A stretch of DNA of 64,000 nt from JAZDCZ01 sp046757925 (GTDB lineage: Bacteria; Gemmatimonadota; Gemmatimonadetes; Gemmatimonadales; GWC2-71-9), in contig JBHHZE010000008.1 of assembly GCA_046757925.1 (NCBI GenBank), positions 18,709-82,708 on the forward strand. The letters run 5' to 3'. A program made the position numbers and the translations under genes. Below are positions 1-8,547 of this stretch, in pieces (position 1 is the first letter of the stretch; the number at the start of each line of letters is the position of its first letter). The notes under the pieces are model-generated. The model searched no databases. It saw only the letters and a list, made by a program, of their open reading frames with translations, and was not told where the DNA came from.

Positions 1-2
1 TG

Positions 3-125
3 GCCTGGTGTCTCACGACCCAGCTCGCGGGCATTTTCCTGGTCGTGGTCATCACGGTAATAGGGACCATGATAGTCTTCTATCAGGATCGTTTGCCGAG
101 GTTTTCGGTCCCGTTCGTATCGTGA
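3..125 (+). CDS. C-terminal end of an unidentified membrane protein (partial)
   Basis: An open frame enters from the left edge and stops at 123-125. Its 40 residues contain one strongly hydrophobic segment (GIFLVVVITVIGTMIVFY) followed by a short basic tail, as at the end of an integral membrane protein. The stop overlaps the GTG start of the next gene in a GTGA arrangement, which supports both the frame and translational coupling with the NADH dehydrogenase. The family cannot be named from so little sequence. Confidence 0.55.
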   Translation, partial: AWCLTTQLAGIFLVVVITVIGTMIVFYQDRLPRFSVPFVS

Positions 126-1372
126 AGCCACGCCGCGCGAGGGTTGTCATTGTCGGTGGAGGATTCGGTGGGATCTACGCAGCCGCGTATCTATCTCGAT
201 CCGAGCTGGCAGATCGCGGGCTGGAAATCACACTGATCGATCGCAAGAACTATTTCACTTTCACGCCCCTTCTCGCAGAGGTAGCGGCAGGTGCGTTGGG
301 ACGGGAGCACCTCACATATCCGTATAGGGTATTGGCCCGGCGGTACAAAACTCGCTTTGTGCAGGATGCCGCCGAGGGGCTCGATCTCGATCGATGTTTT
401 GTGAAAACTCGGCACACCGAGATCCCCTACGATTATCTGATTCTCGCAACGGGTGCTGAGCCCCAGTACTTCGGGAATGAGACGATCAAGCAACGCAGCC
501 TGCCGCTGACGTCGGTGAACTGCGCCCTGGCAGTACGGGGCCAGGTGATGGGATCGCTCGAGCGCGCGGTCTACACGGAGAACGAGGCGGAGCGTCGCCG
601 GTTGCTCACTTTTGTGGTAGCAGGTGCGGGCCCGGCAGGTGTGGAGATCGCGAGCGCCATACACAACCTCGCCGGTGAGGTGTTGGATCCCTACTATGGG
701 ATCAGGGCTCCGGCCAAGGTGATTCTGGCGGGGGCGGATGACAGGATCCTGGCGGCATTTGACAAGGACCTTGCACGCGAGGGTCTTGCACGGTTGCGGC
801 AGCGAGGCGTTGAGGTGCGGCTCAACACTCGGATTACGGACATTGCTGCGGGCGTAATCACCGCTCAGGGGCCCGGCGGTTACGAGCAGATCCAGGCGAG
901 GACCCTGGTGTGGACGGCGGGCATGGCCCCGGCGCAGTGGTTGTCGCAACAGGAGCTGTCCACCGAGCGAGGATCGCTCAAGATCGATCCATTTCTACGG
1001 GTGGAAGGTTGTGAGAACGTGTTTGCGATCGGAGATGCAACCATGCTGAGGGATGAACGAAGTGGACAGCCCTATCCCAGGGTTGCACCCATCGCGATCA
1101 GTCAGGGAGTACGGGCCGCTGCGAACATTGAGAACAATGTGCTCGGCCGATCGCTCGAACCATATCAGGCCCATCATGCCGGTAAGATCGTTTCGTTGGG
1201 TGGCGGTGTCGCGCTCGTAGATATTCTTGGGATCCAGGTTAGGGGCATCGTGGCTTGGTGGATCTACCGCTTGGCATATCTGCTCAAGTTGGTTGGTACC
1301 AAGAACAAGATCAGGGTGCTGGTGACCCTCATACTCAACAGGATCTTCGAGCCGGATCTGTCCTACGAGTGA
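122..1372 (+). CDS. ndh: Type II NADH:quinone oxidoreductase (NDH-2)
   Basis: A 416-residue flavoprotein expected to oxidise NADH and reduce membrane quinone without pumping protons. An N-terminal FAD-binding glycine-rich motif (VVIVGGGFGG) begins near residue 7. A second dinucleotide motif (VVAGAGPAGVEIA) lies near residue 170, then LVWTAGM and the FAD-contacting VFAIGDAT near 305. The hydrophobic C-terminal segment is typical of the membrane anchor in NDH-2. The open frame extends upstream to position 8, but GTG at 122 is preferred: it overlaps the previous stop as GTGA and puts the FAD motif at the usual distance from the N-terminus. The 3' end overlaps the convergent kinase gene by 10 bp. 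Some sulfide:quinone reductases look similar, but the cysteines expected of those were not seen. Confidence 0.85.
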   Translation: MKPRRARVVIVGGGFGGIYAAAYLSRSELADRGLEITLIDRKNYFTFTPLLAEVAAGALGREHLTYPYRVLARRYKTRFVQDAAEGLDLDRCFVKTRHTEIPYDYLILATGAEPQYFGNETIKQRSLPLTSVNCALAVRGQVMGSLERAVYTENEAERRRLLTFVVAGAGPAGVEIASAIHNLAGEVLDPYYGIRAPAKVILAGADDRILAAFDKDLAREGLARLRQRGVEVRLNTRITDIAAGVITAQGPGGYEQIQARTLVWTAGMAPAQWLSQQELSTERGSLKIDPFLRVEGCENVFAIGDATMLRDERSGQPYPRVAPIAISQGVRAAANIENNVLGRSLEPYQAHHAGKIVSLGGGVALVDILGIQVRGIVAWWIYRLAYLLKLVGTKNKIRVLVTLILNRIFEPDLSYE

Positions 1373-3720
1373 GTCGGGGCGAGCGCCTCGTCGGGATGAA
1401 GACCGAGGCATCTCACCTGCTCTCGGAAGCGAGGTTGCTTGCGCAGCCTATCCCACGCAGGATCGACCTCTATGAACGACATCCAAGCAGCCCTTTCACT
1501 ACATGCTCTCTCGATCCACTCGAGCGCGGGGTCCGGTCTGCCGCTCCAAGCGTAGACAAGTGCGATGTCGCGGGGGGAGACGTAGTGGTCGCCCGATCTT
1601 CGGTCCCTGAGGAGTTCTTCCAAGATCTTGTCGACCTCGTCGCGGCATCCGGCATCGCCGTACGCACATGCCAGAGCGGCGGTGCGTCCGGGTAGGGGGC
1701 CAGCCAGGCCGTTGGCTGTCTCGAACGCTTGAATGGCTTCGTCGACGCGACCGGTCACCAGGCAATTCCAGCCTAGGCATACGTGTGCCGGTGCGAAATT
1801 GTAGTCGAGTTCGAATGTCTTGCCGAGCTGCTCAATGGATTCATCGAACCGCCGAGCCCAATACAACTGCCATGCGAGATTGGTGTTGACGTTGAGCGAA
1901 ACCGGCTCTAGTTCGACAGCACGGCGGGAGCGGCGTATGGCTTCGTCGTGTTCTCCGCGCACCGCGAGATAGTAGCCGTACTTGATGTTTGGCTCCTGTA
2001 TACGTGTGGCGTTTGCACGGGCGCATGTGAATTCGGCGGCGCCCGCTTCCCAATCCCACTCGCGCCACGTGTAGACGCTGGCCAGGGTAGCATGGGCATC
2101 ACAAAGTGATCCGTCGATTTCGAGTGCACGTTCTGCCGCCTCCTTGGCGCACTCGAACGCCTCTGCAGAGGGTGGGGAACCCTGCCCAGTGCCTGCGATG
2201 AAATAGGCATTTGCCAATCCGGCATGGGCCCAGGCGAACTGGGGATCGAGTTCGATCGCTTCTTCGAAACACTGCATGGCCTTTTGGCTGGAAGCTGGCG
2301 TGAACTTGTTCCAGTAGTACATACCTTTGAGATAGAGGTTGTACGCCTCGACGTTATCCGTTGGCTTTCGGTTGACGCGTGCCTGTTCTGTGGGCGTGAA
2401 CTTGGCTTCGAGCGCTCGCGCGATCTGTTTGGCCACATCACTTTGGATCTCGAAGATATCAGTCAGGTCGCGATCGTAAGTTTCCGACCAGAGGTGGGCA
2501 TCCGTTCGTACGTCGATGAGCTGTGCAACAATTCGCACGCGATTCTCGGCTCGGCGAACGCTGCCCTCCAGTATCGCCGCAACGCCGAGCTCGTTTCCTA
2601 TCTCTCTCAAGTGCTTGTCCGTATGCTTGTACGGCATCACGGAAGTTCGGGACGTCAATCTCAGGTCGCCGATTCTCGACAGCTGGGCGATGATATCGTC
2701 TGTAATGCCATCGCTGAAGTACTCGTTCTCAGGATCGAGGCTCATGTTGGTGAATGGAAGCACTGCTATGGACTTTTCGTCCGGCTCGAGCGAAGCCTTC
2801 GACTCATTGCGAACACCGTCGGGTCGAGATTGCAGATCAGGTTCACGTCGTATCTGAAGGGCAACACGTGGATGGGCGTGGGCTAGGGCCTCCGAGAAAT
2901 CGTCTATTGTCGGGAATCTCTCATCTGGATCCCACGCTGTTGCCTTTGCCAAGATTGCGGCTACCTCTTCGGTGACGGTGTGCTCTCCATCGGCCGTGTC
3001 GAGGGGATCGGCCGTCCCGGCATCGGACGCGGAGGTCGGTGTCTTGCCGTAGATCATCTCGTGCAGCACGCAGCCCAGACTGTAGAGATCGCTTCTACCG
3101 TCCACCTTGCGCGCTCCCGATGCCTGTTCCGGGCTCATGTAGCCGGGCGTGCCGATAGGGTGTCCAGCGATGGTGAGGTTGTCGCTGCATGCCTCGTATA
3201 GCGCACGCGCGATACCGAAGTCGGTAACGAGTGCGTGGCCTCCGGAGAACAGAACGTTCTCGGGTTTGACGTCTCGATGCACAATTCCGGTGTTATGGGC
3301 GTGACCCAGCGCTTCGGCAATATCCTGCGCAATACTGATCGCTTCGGGGGGGGCGATGGGATCTCCTTTGATGAGACGCGCTCGGAGTGAAAGGCCCGAA
3401 ATGAAGGGCATCACGTAATACAGGAGGCCGGCGACCTCACCGGTGACGAAAATAGGCACTATGTGTGGGTGTGTGAGGGCGGAGGCTATTTCCACCTCTC
3501 GGAGGAAGCGCTCCCGGCTCACCCTATCTGAGAGAGTCGGATCCAGGACCTTGATCGCCACCTTCCTCGTTGGATGGAGTTCCTCTGCGAGGAACACGGT
3601 GGACATACCCCCCTGGCCGATCAAGCCCCTCAAGATATAGCGGCCTGAAAGCCCGTCTCTCAGGATTGCCAGTAGTTCGTCTGAAGCCACTTGGGATCTC
3701 CGGTAGTCTTCCTCTTTCAA
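1363..3720 (-). CDS. Serine/threonine protein kinase with TolB-like and TPR domains
   Basis: A 785-residue soluble signalling protein. Residues about 25-285 form a Hanks-type kinase with a glycine-rich loop (GLIGQGGMSTVF), ATP-binding lysine (VAIKVL), catalytic loop (HRDVKPENVL) and DFG (TDFGIA), so it should be active. Residues about 315-440 match the TolB-like/adenylate-cyclase-associated region (SIAVLPFTNMS, YFSDGITDDII). About 455-780 is a series of TPR repeats, likely for protein binding. There is no transmembrane segment between kinase and TPR parts. This three-part architecture is frequent in Gemmatimonadota and Acidobacteriota. The targets are unknown; neighbours are an NADH dehydrogenase (convergent) and the cox operon (divergent). 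Confidence 0.9.
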   Translation of the reverse strand: MKEEDYRRSQVASDELLAILRDGLSGRYILRGLIGQGGMSTVFLAEELHPTRKVAIKVLDPTLSDRVSRERFLREVEIASALTHPHIVPIFVTGEVAGLLYYVMPFISGLSLRARLIKGDPIAPPEAISIAQDIAEALGHAHNTGIVHRDVKPENVLFSGGHALVTDFGIARALYEACSDNLTIAGHPIGTPGYMSPEQASGARKVDGRSDLYSLGCVLHEMIYGKTPTSASDAGTADPLDTADGEHTVTEEVAAILAKATAWDPDERFPTIDDFSEALAHAHPRVALQIRREPDLQSRPDGVRNESKASLEPDEKSIAVLPFTNMSLDPENEYFSDGITDDIIAQLSRIGDLRLTSRTSVMPYKHTDKHLREIGNELGVAAILEGSVRRAENRVRIVAQLIDVRTDAHLWSETYDRDLTDIFEIQSDVAKQIARALEAKFTPTEQARVNRKPTDNVEAYNLYLKGMYYWNKFTPASSQKAMQCFEEAIELDPQFAWAHAGLANAYFIAGTGQGSPPSAEAFECAKEAAERALEIDGSLCDAHATLASVYTWREWDWEAGAAEFTCARANATRIQEPNIKYGYYLAVRGEHDEAIRRSRRAVELEPVSLNVNTNLAWQLYWARRFDESIEQLGKTFELDYNFAPAHVCLGWNCLVTGRVDEAIQAFETANGLAGPLPGRTAALACAYGDAGCRDEVDKILEELLRDRRSGDHYVSPRDIALVYAWSGRPDPALEWIERACSERAAWMSFIEVDPAWDRLRKQPRFREQVRCLGLHPDEALAPTHS

Positions 3721-4067
3721 CGGTCCCCGTCATTGCGGGGTTCCCGGCAATGTGCCGTAGGTGGCTGAAAGATTGGAACTTAGCGTTACCGCGGAGAAGA
3801 GATCACACTCACCTTAATAAAAAAATCACGGTTTCTTCACCGTTGGATGACAACCTGTGACTGTCGGGTGCACCAGGAGTGGGCAACGGTGGAAAGCCTT
3901 CCTCGCGTGCGGGGCCTGCCGTCTGATTCCATCGGGCGGCCACAAACGATCCGTAGTACGAATTTGAGAACCCGAATAGCCCAGTTTGAGGCTCTCGGCT
4001 CGAGCCCGTTGGAGGTCGAGATGGTCAACCGCCTCGGTGCGACAGGTGGCTTGCAGAGGCATGGGTG
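3721..4067. other. Intergenic region between kinase and cox operon
   Basis: This divergent spacer of about 350 bp holds the promoters of the kinase (minus strand) and the cox operon (plus strand). It contains one set of 11-bp spaced half-sites (3814-3846), leaving a cox leader of about 220 bp in which no convincing ORF or known riboswitch was recognised. Confidence 0.5.
3814..3846 (+). promoter_or_regulatory. 11-bp direct-repeat box upstream of coxB
   Basis: Three half-sites TTAAT, ATCAC and TTCAC start at 3814, 3825 and 3836, exactly 11 bp apart. It is one of eight similar sites in the window and resembles PhoB/PhoP-type (PHO box) direct repeats. The regulator is not known. Confidence 0.5.
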
Positions 4068-4892
4068 ATGAGTAATTCCAAACAAACTCCAGAGATAGTG
4101 GCGCTGATTCTCCTTTTTCTCGGAATCACGGTCATGACCATCGTCGGATTCGCCTCTAGGAGCTGGATGCCCGAGGTGGCTTCGGAACACGGGGTCGGAG
4201 TGGACGGCGTGATTCACTATCTGCTAATCAGTACGGGGACGGTTCTGGTGATCGGAACGTTAGCAATGGTCTGGTTTCTGTGGCGCTACGGACGCGGTAA
4301 GCCGACAGAGTCTCCGAAGACTAGTGTCAGAACGGAACGATGGTGGACGCTGGTGCCCGTCCTGGGGATGGCATTGATAGCCGAGGCGGGGGTGTTCGTT
4401 AAGGGGTTGCCGGTCTGGGAGCAAGTATATGGGGAGGCGCCTGCCGATGCTCTCGTTATTGAGGTGACAGCTCAGCAGTTCGAGTGGATCGTGCGTTACC
4501 CCGGCGACGATGGTGAGTTCGGGCGTGTCGATCCACACCTCGTTCATCAAACGGCCAACCCGGCGGGCATCGATCGGTCTGATCCGGTCGCACAGGACGA
4601 CATCGTGGTGCGTAACCAGGTACACATTCCCGTTGGTCGGACAATTTTCCTGCGGCTGCGTTCGCGAGACGTGTTGCACAGTTTTTCGGTCGCAGCGTTT
4701 CGCGTCAAGCAAGATATCGTTCCCGGAATAATTGGGAGTACGAAGTTTGTGGCGACTCGCCCGGGGGAATATGAGATAGCGTGCGCGGAACTCTGCGGCA
4801 TGGGTCACTACCGCATGCGAGGCACGGTAGTAGTGCACGCAGCCGACGATTATCAATCGTGGATACATAGCCAGCCGGGATGGTTGCAATGA
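4068..4892 (+). CDS. coxB: Cytochrome c oxidase subunit II (CuA subunit)
   Basis: Carries the CuA centre that accepts electrons from cytochrome c. The mature 274-residue protein has N-terminal membrane segments (ALILLFLGITVMTIVGF and YLLISTGTVLVIGTLAMVWF) and a periplasmic cupredoxin domain. The CuA ligands are visible as CAELCGMGHYRM (C-x3-C-x3-H-x2-M), with the upstream His in VLHSFSV. A complete CuA site argues for a cytochrome c oxidase rather than a quinol oxidase. GTG at 4065 is an alternative start; ATG at 4068 is preferred. The stop overlaps coxA as ATGA. No fused cytochrome c domain is present. Confidence 0.93.
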   Translation: MSNSKQTPEIVALILLFLGITVMTIVGFASRSWMPEVASEHGVGVDGVIHYLLISTGTVLVIGTLAMVWFLWRYGRGKPTESPKTSVRTERWWTLVPVLGMALIAEAGVFVKGLPVWEQVYGEAPADALVIEVTAQQFEWIVRYPGDDGEFGRVDPHLVHQTANPAGIDRSDPVAQDDIVVRNQVHIPVGRTIFLRLRSRDVLHSFSVAAFRVKQDIVPGIIGSTKFVATRPGEYEIACAELCGMGHYRMRGTVVVHAADDYQSWIHSQPGWLQ

Positions 4893-6646
4893 GCAATGCA
4901 CATGCTGAACAGAGCTTTCTGAGAAAGTACGTCTTCAGCACGGACCACAAGACGATCGGCAAGCAGTACTTGCTGACCGCGATATTCATGAGCCTGTTTG
5001 CCGTAGCGTGGTCGGTGTTGATACGCATACAGATTGCATGGCCGGATGCTACGTGGCCCATCTTGGGCAAGTTCTTTCCCGGCCTCTACGATAGCGGTGT
5101 CCTATTGCCGGAGCGCTACCTGAGTTTAGTTACCATGCATGGGACGTTGATGGTCTTTTTTGTCATCTCGCTCGCACTGGTCAGCGGTATTGGGAACTTC
5201 ATCATCCCATTGCACGTGGGCGCTCGCGATATGGCGTATCCGTTTCTGAACATGCTGTCGTACTGGACGATCGTACCGGCGTGCATTCTCATGCTCGCCT
5301 CGTTTTTTGTCCCCGAGGGGGCCGCGGCCGCCGGCTGGACCGCCTACCCCCCACTGTCCGCGTTGCCTCAAGCGGTTCCAGGCTCGGGGCTCGGACAGTC
5401 GATCTGGCTCCTGGCCATGGCACTCTTCATCGCCTCCTTCACCATGGGAGGTCTCAACTTCGTAACTACGATACTGAACCTGAGGACCCGCGGGATGTCC
5501 ATGTTCCGTATGCCGATGACCATCTGGACGATGTTCATTGCGTCGGTCCTGGGGCTGCTTTCTTTTCCCGCACTCACCGCGGCCGCCATAATGCTGCTCC
5601 TCGACAGGCACGGCGGCACGAGTTTCTTCCTCCCGCAGGGACTGTTGCTCGGCGGACAGGTGCTGTCACACGAGGGCGGTACGCCGCTGTTGTTTCAGCA
5701 CTTGTTCTGGTTTTTGGGGCACCCCGAAGTATACGTGTTGGTACTTCCGGCCCTGGGGATCGCGTTCGACGTTGTGGCGACTTTTGGCCGCCGCCCGGTC
5801 TTCGGATACCGTACGTCAGTCTGGGCGCTCCTCGTGATCGCGGTGCTCAGCATGATCGTGTGGGGCCATCATATGTTCACCAGCGGGATGAACCCGTACT
5901 TGGGTGAATACTTCTCCATCGTGACGGTGATGATCACGGTGCCGTTTGCGGTTCTCGGCATGAATCTGATAGCGAGCCTCTGGCGGGCGCAGATACGTCT
6001 CAGGGTGCCGATGCTCTTTGCGCTGGGGATCGTGGCATCCGTGGGTATAGGCGGTCTGGGAGGCCTCTGGCTCGGCACCGCCACGTCGGACATGTACCTG
6101 CACGACTCCTACTTCGTAGTCGGCCACTTCCACTTCATGATTGGAGTCGTCACGTCGTTCGGAATCTTTGCGGCGGTCTACTACTGGTTCCCCAAGATGT
6201 TCGGTGGGTTCATGAACGAAACGCTCGGCAAGCTCCACTTCTGGCTCACCACGCTTACGGTGTTTCCTGCATTCGTATCGATGCACTACCTGGGACTCGG
6301 TGGACATCTGCGTCGAGTGTACGATCCAACGGCATATGAGTATGTAGTACCGTTGCAGTGGTTGAACGTGGTTATCAGTGGTCTGCTGTTCGTGGCAGCA
6401 GCCGCGCAGGCGATTTTCTTGGTGAACTTCTTCTGGAGCATTTTCCGTAAGAAGGAAGCCGACGAGAATCCGTGGGAGAGCGCGACACTTGAGTGGACGG
6501 CTGCCTCGCCGCCGCCGCATCTCAACTGGCAGGAACTTCCGGTGGTCTATCGCGGGCCGTACGAGTACCGGACAGACGGCTTGCCAGAGGGATACGCGCC
6601 GCAGACGCTTCCGGCCCGAGCTCAGACAGCCGAGGCGGCTCGATGA
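4889..6646 (+). CDS. coxA: Cytochrome c oxidase subunit I (haem-copper oxidase)
   Basis: The catalytic subunit (585 residues, about 12 helices) that reduces O2 at a haem-CuB centre. Ligands seen: the haem a His in TMHGTLMVF, GHPEVY (CuB His and cross-linked Tyr), WGHHMF (two CuB His) and VGHFHFM (two haem His). The D-channel aspartate and asparagine are present in GARDMAYPFLN and GHPEVY has its glutamate, as in A1-type oxidases. The helix VIII segment that normally reads PTGIKIFSW here reads PFAVLGMNL, so the K-channel lysine is replaced by leucine in a hand alignment, while the nearby Thr (HHMFTSG) remains. ATG 4889 is chosen for its ATGA overlap with coxB; ATG 4880 is possible. Confidence 0.95.
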   Translation: MSNAHAEQSFLRKYVFSTDHKTIGKQYLLTAIFMSLFAVAWSVLIRIQIAWPDATWPILGKFFPGLYDSGVLLPERYLSLVTMHGTLMVFFVISLALVSGIGNFIIPLHVGARDMAYPFLNMLSYWTIVPACILMLASFFVPEGAAAAGWTAYPPLSALPQAVPGSGLGQSIWLLAMALFIASFTMGGLNFVTTILNLRTRGMSMFRMPMTIWTMFIASVLGLLSFPALTAAAIMLLLDRHGGTSFFLPQGLLLGGQVLSHEGGTPLLFQHLFWFLGHPEVYVLVLPALGIAFDVVATFGRRPVFGYRTSVWALLVIAVLSMIVWGHHMFTSGMNPYLGEYFSIVTVMITVPFAVLGMNLIASLWRAQIRLRVPMLFALGIVASVGIGGLGGLWLGTATSDMYLHDSYFVVGHFHFMIGVVTSFGIFAAVYYWFPKMFGGFMNETLGKLHFWLTTLTVFPAFVSMHYLGLGGHLRRVYDPTAYEYVVPLQWLNVVISGLLFVAAAAQAIFLVNFFWSIFRKKEADENPWESATLEWTAASPPPHLNWQELPVVYRGPYEYRTDGLPEGYAPQTLPARAQTAEAAR

Positions 6647-7245
6647 CACCCGTCGCACATTCTGGAGCGGGAACGGTGGACTTGCCGGGCCCGGGCGACG
6701 ACGGTGGTCGGCGTGAAGGGCCCTATCCTGTCGGGTTGATGGGAGTCCTGGCCACAGTCTCCATGTTGTTTGCGGCCTTCACTGCAGCGTTACTGGTGCG
6801 GCGGACTGGGACCGATTGGGCCAGTGTCGATCTGCCCGCGATTTTGTGGGCCAACACGGTGGTCCTGGCGCTATCGAGCCTCGCCGTTGAGATGGCTCGT
6901 GCAGCTGCGCGTCGTGAAGAGTCCCGCGCGGCGGCCGTGAGGCTGAGAATGGCGTGGGTGTTGGGGCTGGTGTTCCTCGCCGGGCAAATAGTAGCGTGGC
7001 GCATACTGGCTGGCCAAAACGTGTTCTTACCGACCAGCCCCCATGCGGCGTTTTTCTACATGCTTTCGGCCGTCCATGGACTGCATGTTGTGGGCGGGTT
7101 GGCAGCGCTCGCGTGCACTGCGCATCGCGCCGCTAGCGGGGCCTACACCGGGTTTCGGCATGGCGGCATGACTCACGCAGCGATCTATTGGCATTTTGTC
7201 GGCGGAGTGTGGACGTATCTTCTCGTCTTGCTCTTAGCATTGTGA
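6643..7245 (+). CDS. Cytochrome c oxidase subunit III family protein (first copy)
   Basis: A 200-residue integral membrane protein with about five helices. Its C-terminal half carries the subunit III pattern FYMLSAVHGLHVVGG and IYWHFVGGVWTYLLVL, which stabilises subunit I. The first helix begins after a Gly/Pro-rich 30-residue N-terminus. ATG 6643 overlaps the coxA stop as ATGA; longer open-frame starts lie inside coxA. A second subunit III gene follows immediately, so this oxidase has either split or duplicated subunit III. This copy is the more divergent. Confidence 0.82.
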   Translation: MTPVAHSGAGTVDLPGPGDDGGRREGPYPVGLMGVLATVSMLFAAFTAALLVRRTGTDWASVDLPAILWANTVVLALSSLAVEMARAAARREESRAAAVRLRMAWVLGLVFLAGQIVAWRILAGQNVFLPTSPHAAFFYMLSAVHGLHVVGGLAALACTAHRAASGAYTGFRHGGMTHAAIYWHFVGGVWTYLLVLLLAL

Positions 7246-7256
7246 AGAGGCTTGCG

Positions 7257-7865
7257 ATGACCTCAGGAATGACAGAGGCAAACGTTGATTGGGGAGGCGG
7301 CGTATCTCCCTTCAGTGTGTCGTGGCAGAAGTTGATGATGTGGTTCTTCCTCGTAACTGACGCACTGCTATTTGCCGGCTTCCTTGCAGCATACGGCTTC
7401 GAGCGGCTGGCGAGTCCGGCGTGGCCGGAGCAAAGCGAAGTGTTTACGATGGTCCTGATAGGTGTGATGACCTTCGTGCTGATCACTTCGAGCGCCACCA
7501 TGGCAACTGCGGTGGGTAGTGCACATCGGGGCGACCTCAAGACCGCCGCGCGATTCATACTGTTTACGGCTATCGGTGGTTTGCTGTTTCTCAGCATGCA
7601 GGCCTACGAATGGACCAATCTGATTCGCGAGGGAGCGAGGCTCACGGAGAATCCGTGGGGCCCTACGGCGTTCTCCGCATTCTTTTTCATGATCACCGGG
7701 TTGCATGGGACGCACGTGCTGATAGGCGTGATCGTTCTCTCAGTCCTGGCTGCGCGGGTCAAGGCCGGGCATACTGCTGGTACGGGAGTTGAGTTGGCGG
7801 GACTCTATTGGCATTTCGTGGATCTAGTGTGGGTTTTCATATTCACCTTCTTTTACCTCATCTAG
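7257..7865 (+). CDS. coxC: Cytochrome c oxidase subunit III
   Basis: A 202-residue, five-helix subunit III. It keeps WQKLMMWFFLVTDALLFAGF near the start, the conserved Glu in MQAYEWTNLI, the HGTHVLIGV helix and the terminal LYWHFVDLVWVFIFTFFYL. ATG 7257 is preferred because GAAGAGG lies six bases upstream; GTG 7242 overlaps the previous stop and is an alternative. It resembles standard subunit III more closely than the preceding gene. Confidence 0.88.
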   Translation: MTSGMTEANVDWGGGVSPFSVSWQKLMMWFFLVTDALLFAGFLAAYGFERLASPAWPEQSEVFTMVLIGVMTFVLITSSATMATAVGSAHRGDLKTAARFILFTAIGGLLFLSMQAYEWTNLIREGARLTENPWGPTAFSAFFFMITGLHGTHVLIGVIVLSVLAARVKAGHTAGTGVELAGLYWHFVDLVWVFIFTFFYLI

Positions 7866-7874
7866 AGAGGAATC

Positions 7875-8171
7875 ATGGAGCACGGTGCATCGTCTCGAAC
7901 CTATTGGGGAATCTGGCTTGTCCTGCTCGTATTGACTCTGTTCATGCTCCTGATCGAGGAGGCTTCGCTTCCCGGCGTCATAACGATCCTCTTTTTGGTC
8001 GGCGCTATGCTAACTAAGGCCGGCCTCATAGGTGGCTGGTTCATGCATCTGAGGTTCGAGCGGGCGGCGCTCGTGGTGTGTGTCGTGATCGGCACCCTGG
8101 CCACTGCGCTTGCGTTGTTTGTGCTCATTGCGCCTGACGGCGTCTCAATGTTGAGGTTGGCGCCGAAATAG
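7875..8171 (+). CDS. Cytochrome c oxidase subunit IV (prokaryotic type)
   Basis: A 98-residue, three-helix protein. Features of the prokaryotic COX4/CyoD-like family are the IWLVLLVLTLFMLLIEE helix, TKAGLIGGWFMHLRFE (Lys and the GWFMHLRFE motif) and a C-terminal helix. It follows coxC after nine bases and has an AGAGAGG ribosome site. It is an accessory subunit that stabilises the oxidase. Confidence 0.85.
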   Translation: MEHGASSRTYWGIWLVLLVLTLFMLLIEEASLPGVITILFLVGAMLTKAGLIGGWFMHLRFERAALVVCVVIGTLATALALFVLIAPDGVSMLRLAPK

Positions 8172-8188
8172 TGCCGCCGTAGTAGCGG

Positions 8189-8368
8189 GTGTCCGACTTG
8201 CTGCCTGAGATTAATACGGTCGTCCTTCTGGTGCCGGATAGTTCGCAGGTCCGGGCTATGATGCACGGTATGGTATGGGGCGCGGTCGTCCTGGTAGCCA
8301 CCCAGTTGATGGTGGTCGGTGTTGCAGTTGTGTGGTACCTCCGCAGCCGCGATTCAAGATCTTCATGA
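8189..8368 (+). CDS. Small single-helix membrane protein at the end of the cox operon
   Basis: A 59-residue ORF from GTG 8189 to TGA 8366-8368, on the same strand and 17 bp after subunit IV. Residues about 27-50 form one hydrophobic helix (MVWGAVVLVATQLMVVGVAV) followed by a basic tail (WYLRSRDSRSS), giving an N-out/C-in prediction. A short form starting at the Met pair near residue 24 would keep the helix. Small helix-only proteins are common as accessory parts of terminal oxidases, but no family was recognised. Its 3' end overlaps the next regulatory box. Confidence 0.45.
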   Translation: MSDLLPEINTVVLLVPDSSQVRAMMHGMVWGAVVLVATQLMVVGVAVVWYLRSRDSRSS

Positions 8369-8394
8369 ATCCTTCATAATTTCTTACCAGTCAC
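8362..8394 (+). promoter_or_regulatory. 11-bp direct-repeat box upstream of the radical SAM gene
   Basis: Half-sites TTCAT, TTCAT and TTACC start at 8362, 8373 and 8384. An A/T-rich stretch (TACGTATTA) follows at about 8400 and could serve as a -10 region. A GC-rich inverted repeat (GGCGGG pairing with CCCGCC, about 8447-8483) lies in the leader. Confidence 0.5.
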
Positions 8395-8547
8395 CCGGGT
8401 ACGTATTACCACTTAGCACGCCACGGCCGCGGGGTTCTGGTTGCGCCCCGGCGGGTGGGTGTCTGTGTTTCGCCCGCCTACAGCACCGCCCTGTTTCTTA
8501 TGTCTCCACAATTGACTTTCGCGCACGCCGAGAAATCGGAGGGACCT

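Noticed and set aside
1363..3720. Long plus-strand open frames inside the kinase gene
   Set aside because: They lie opposite a gene with strong domain motifs, start without ribosome sites and encode Arg/Ser-rich sequence typical of antisense shadows.
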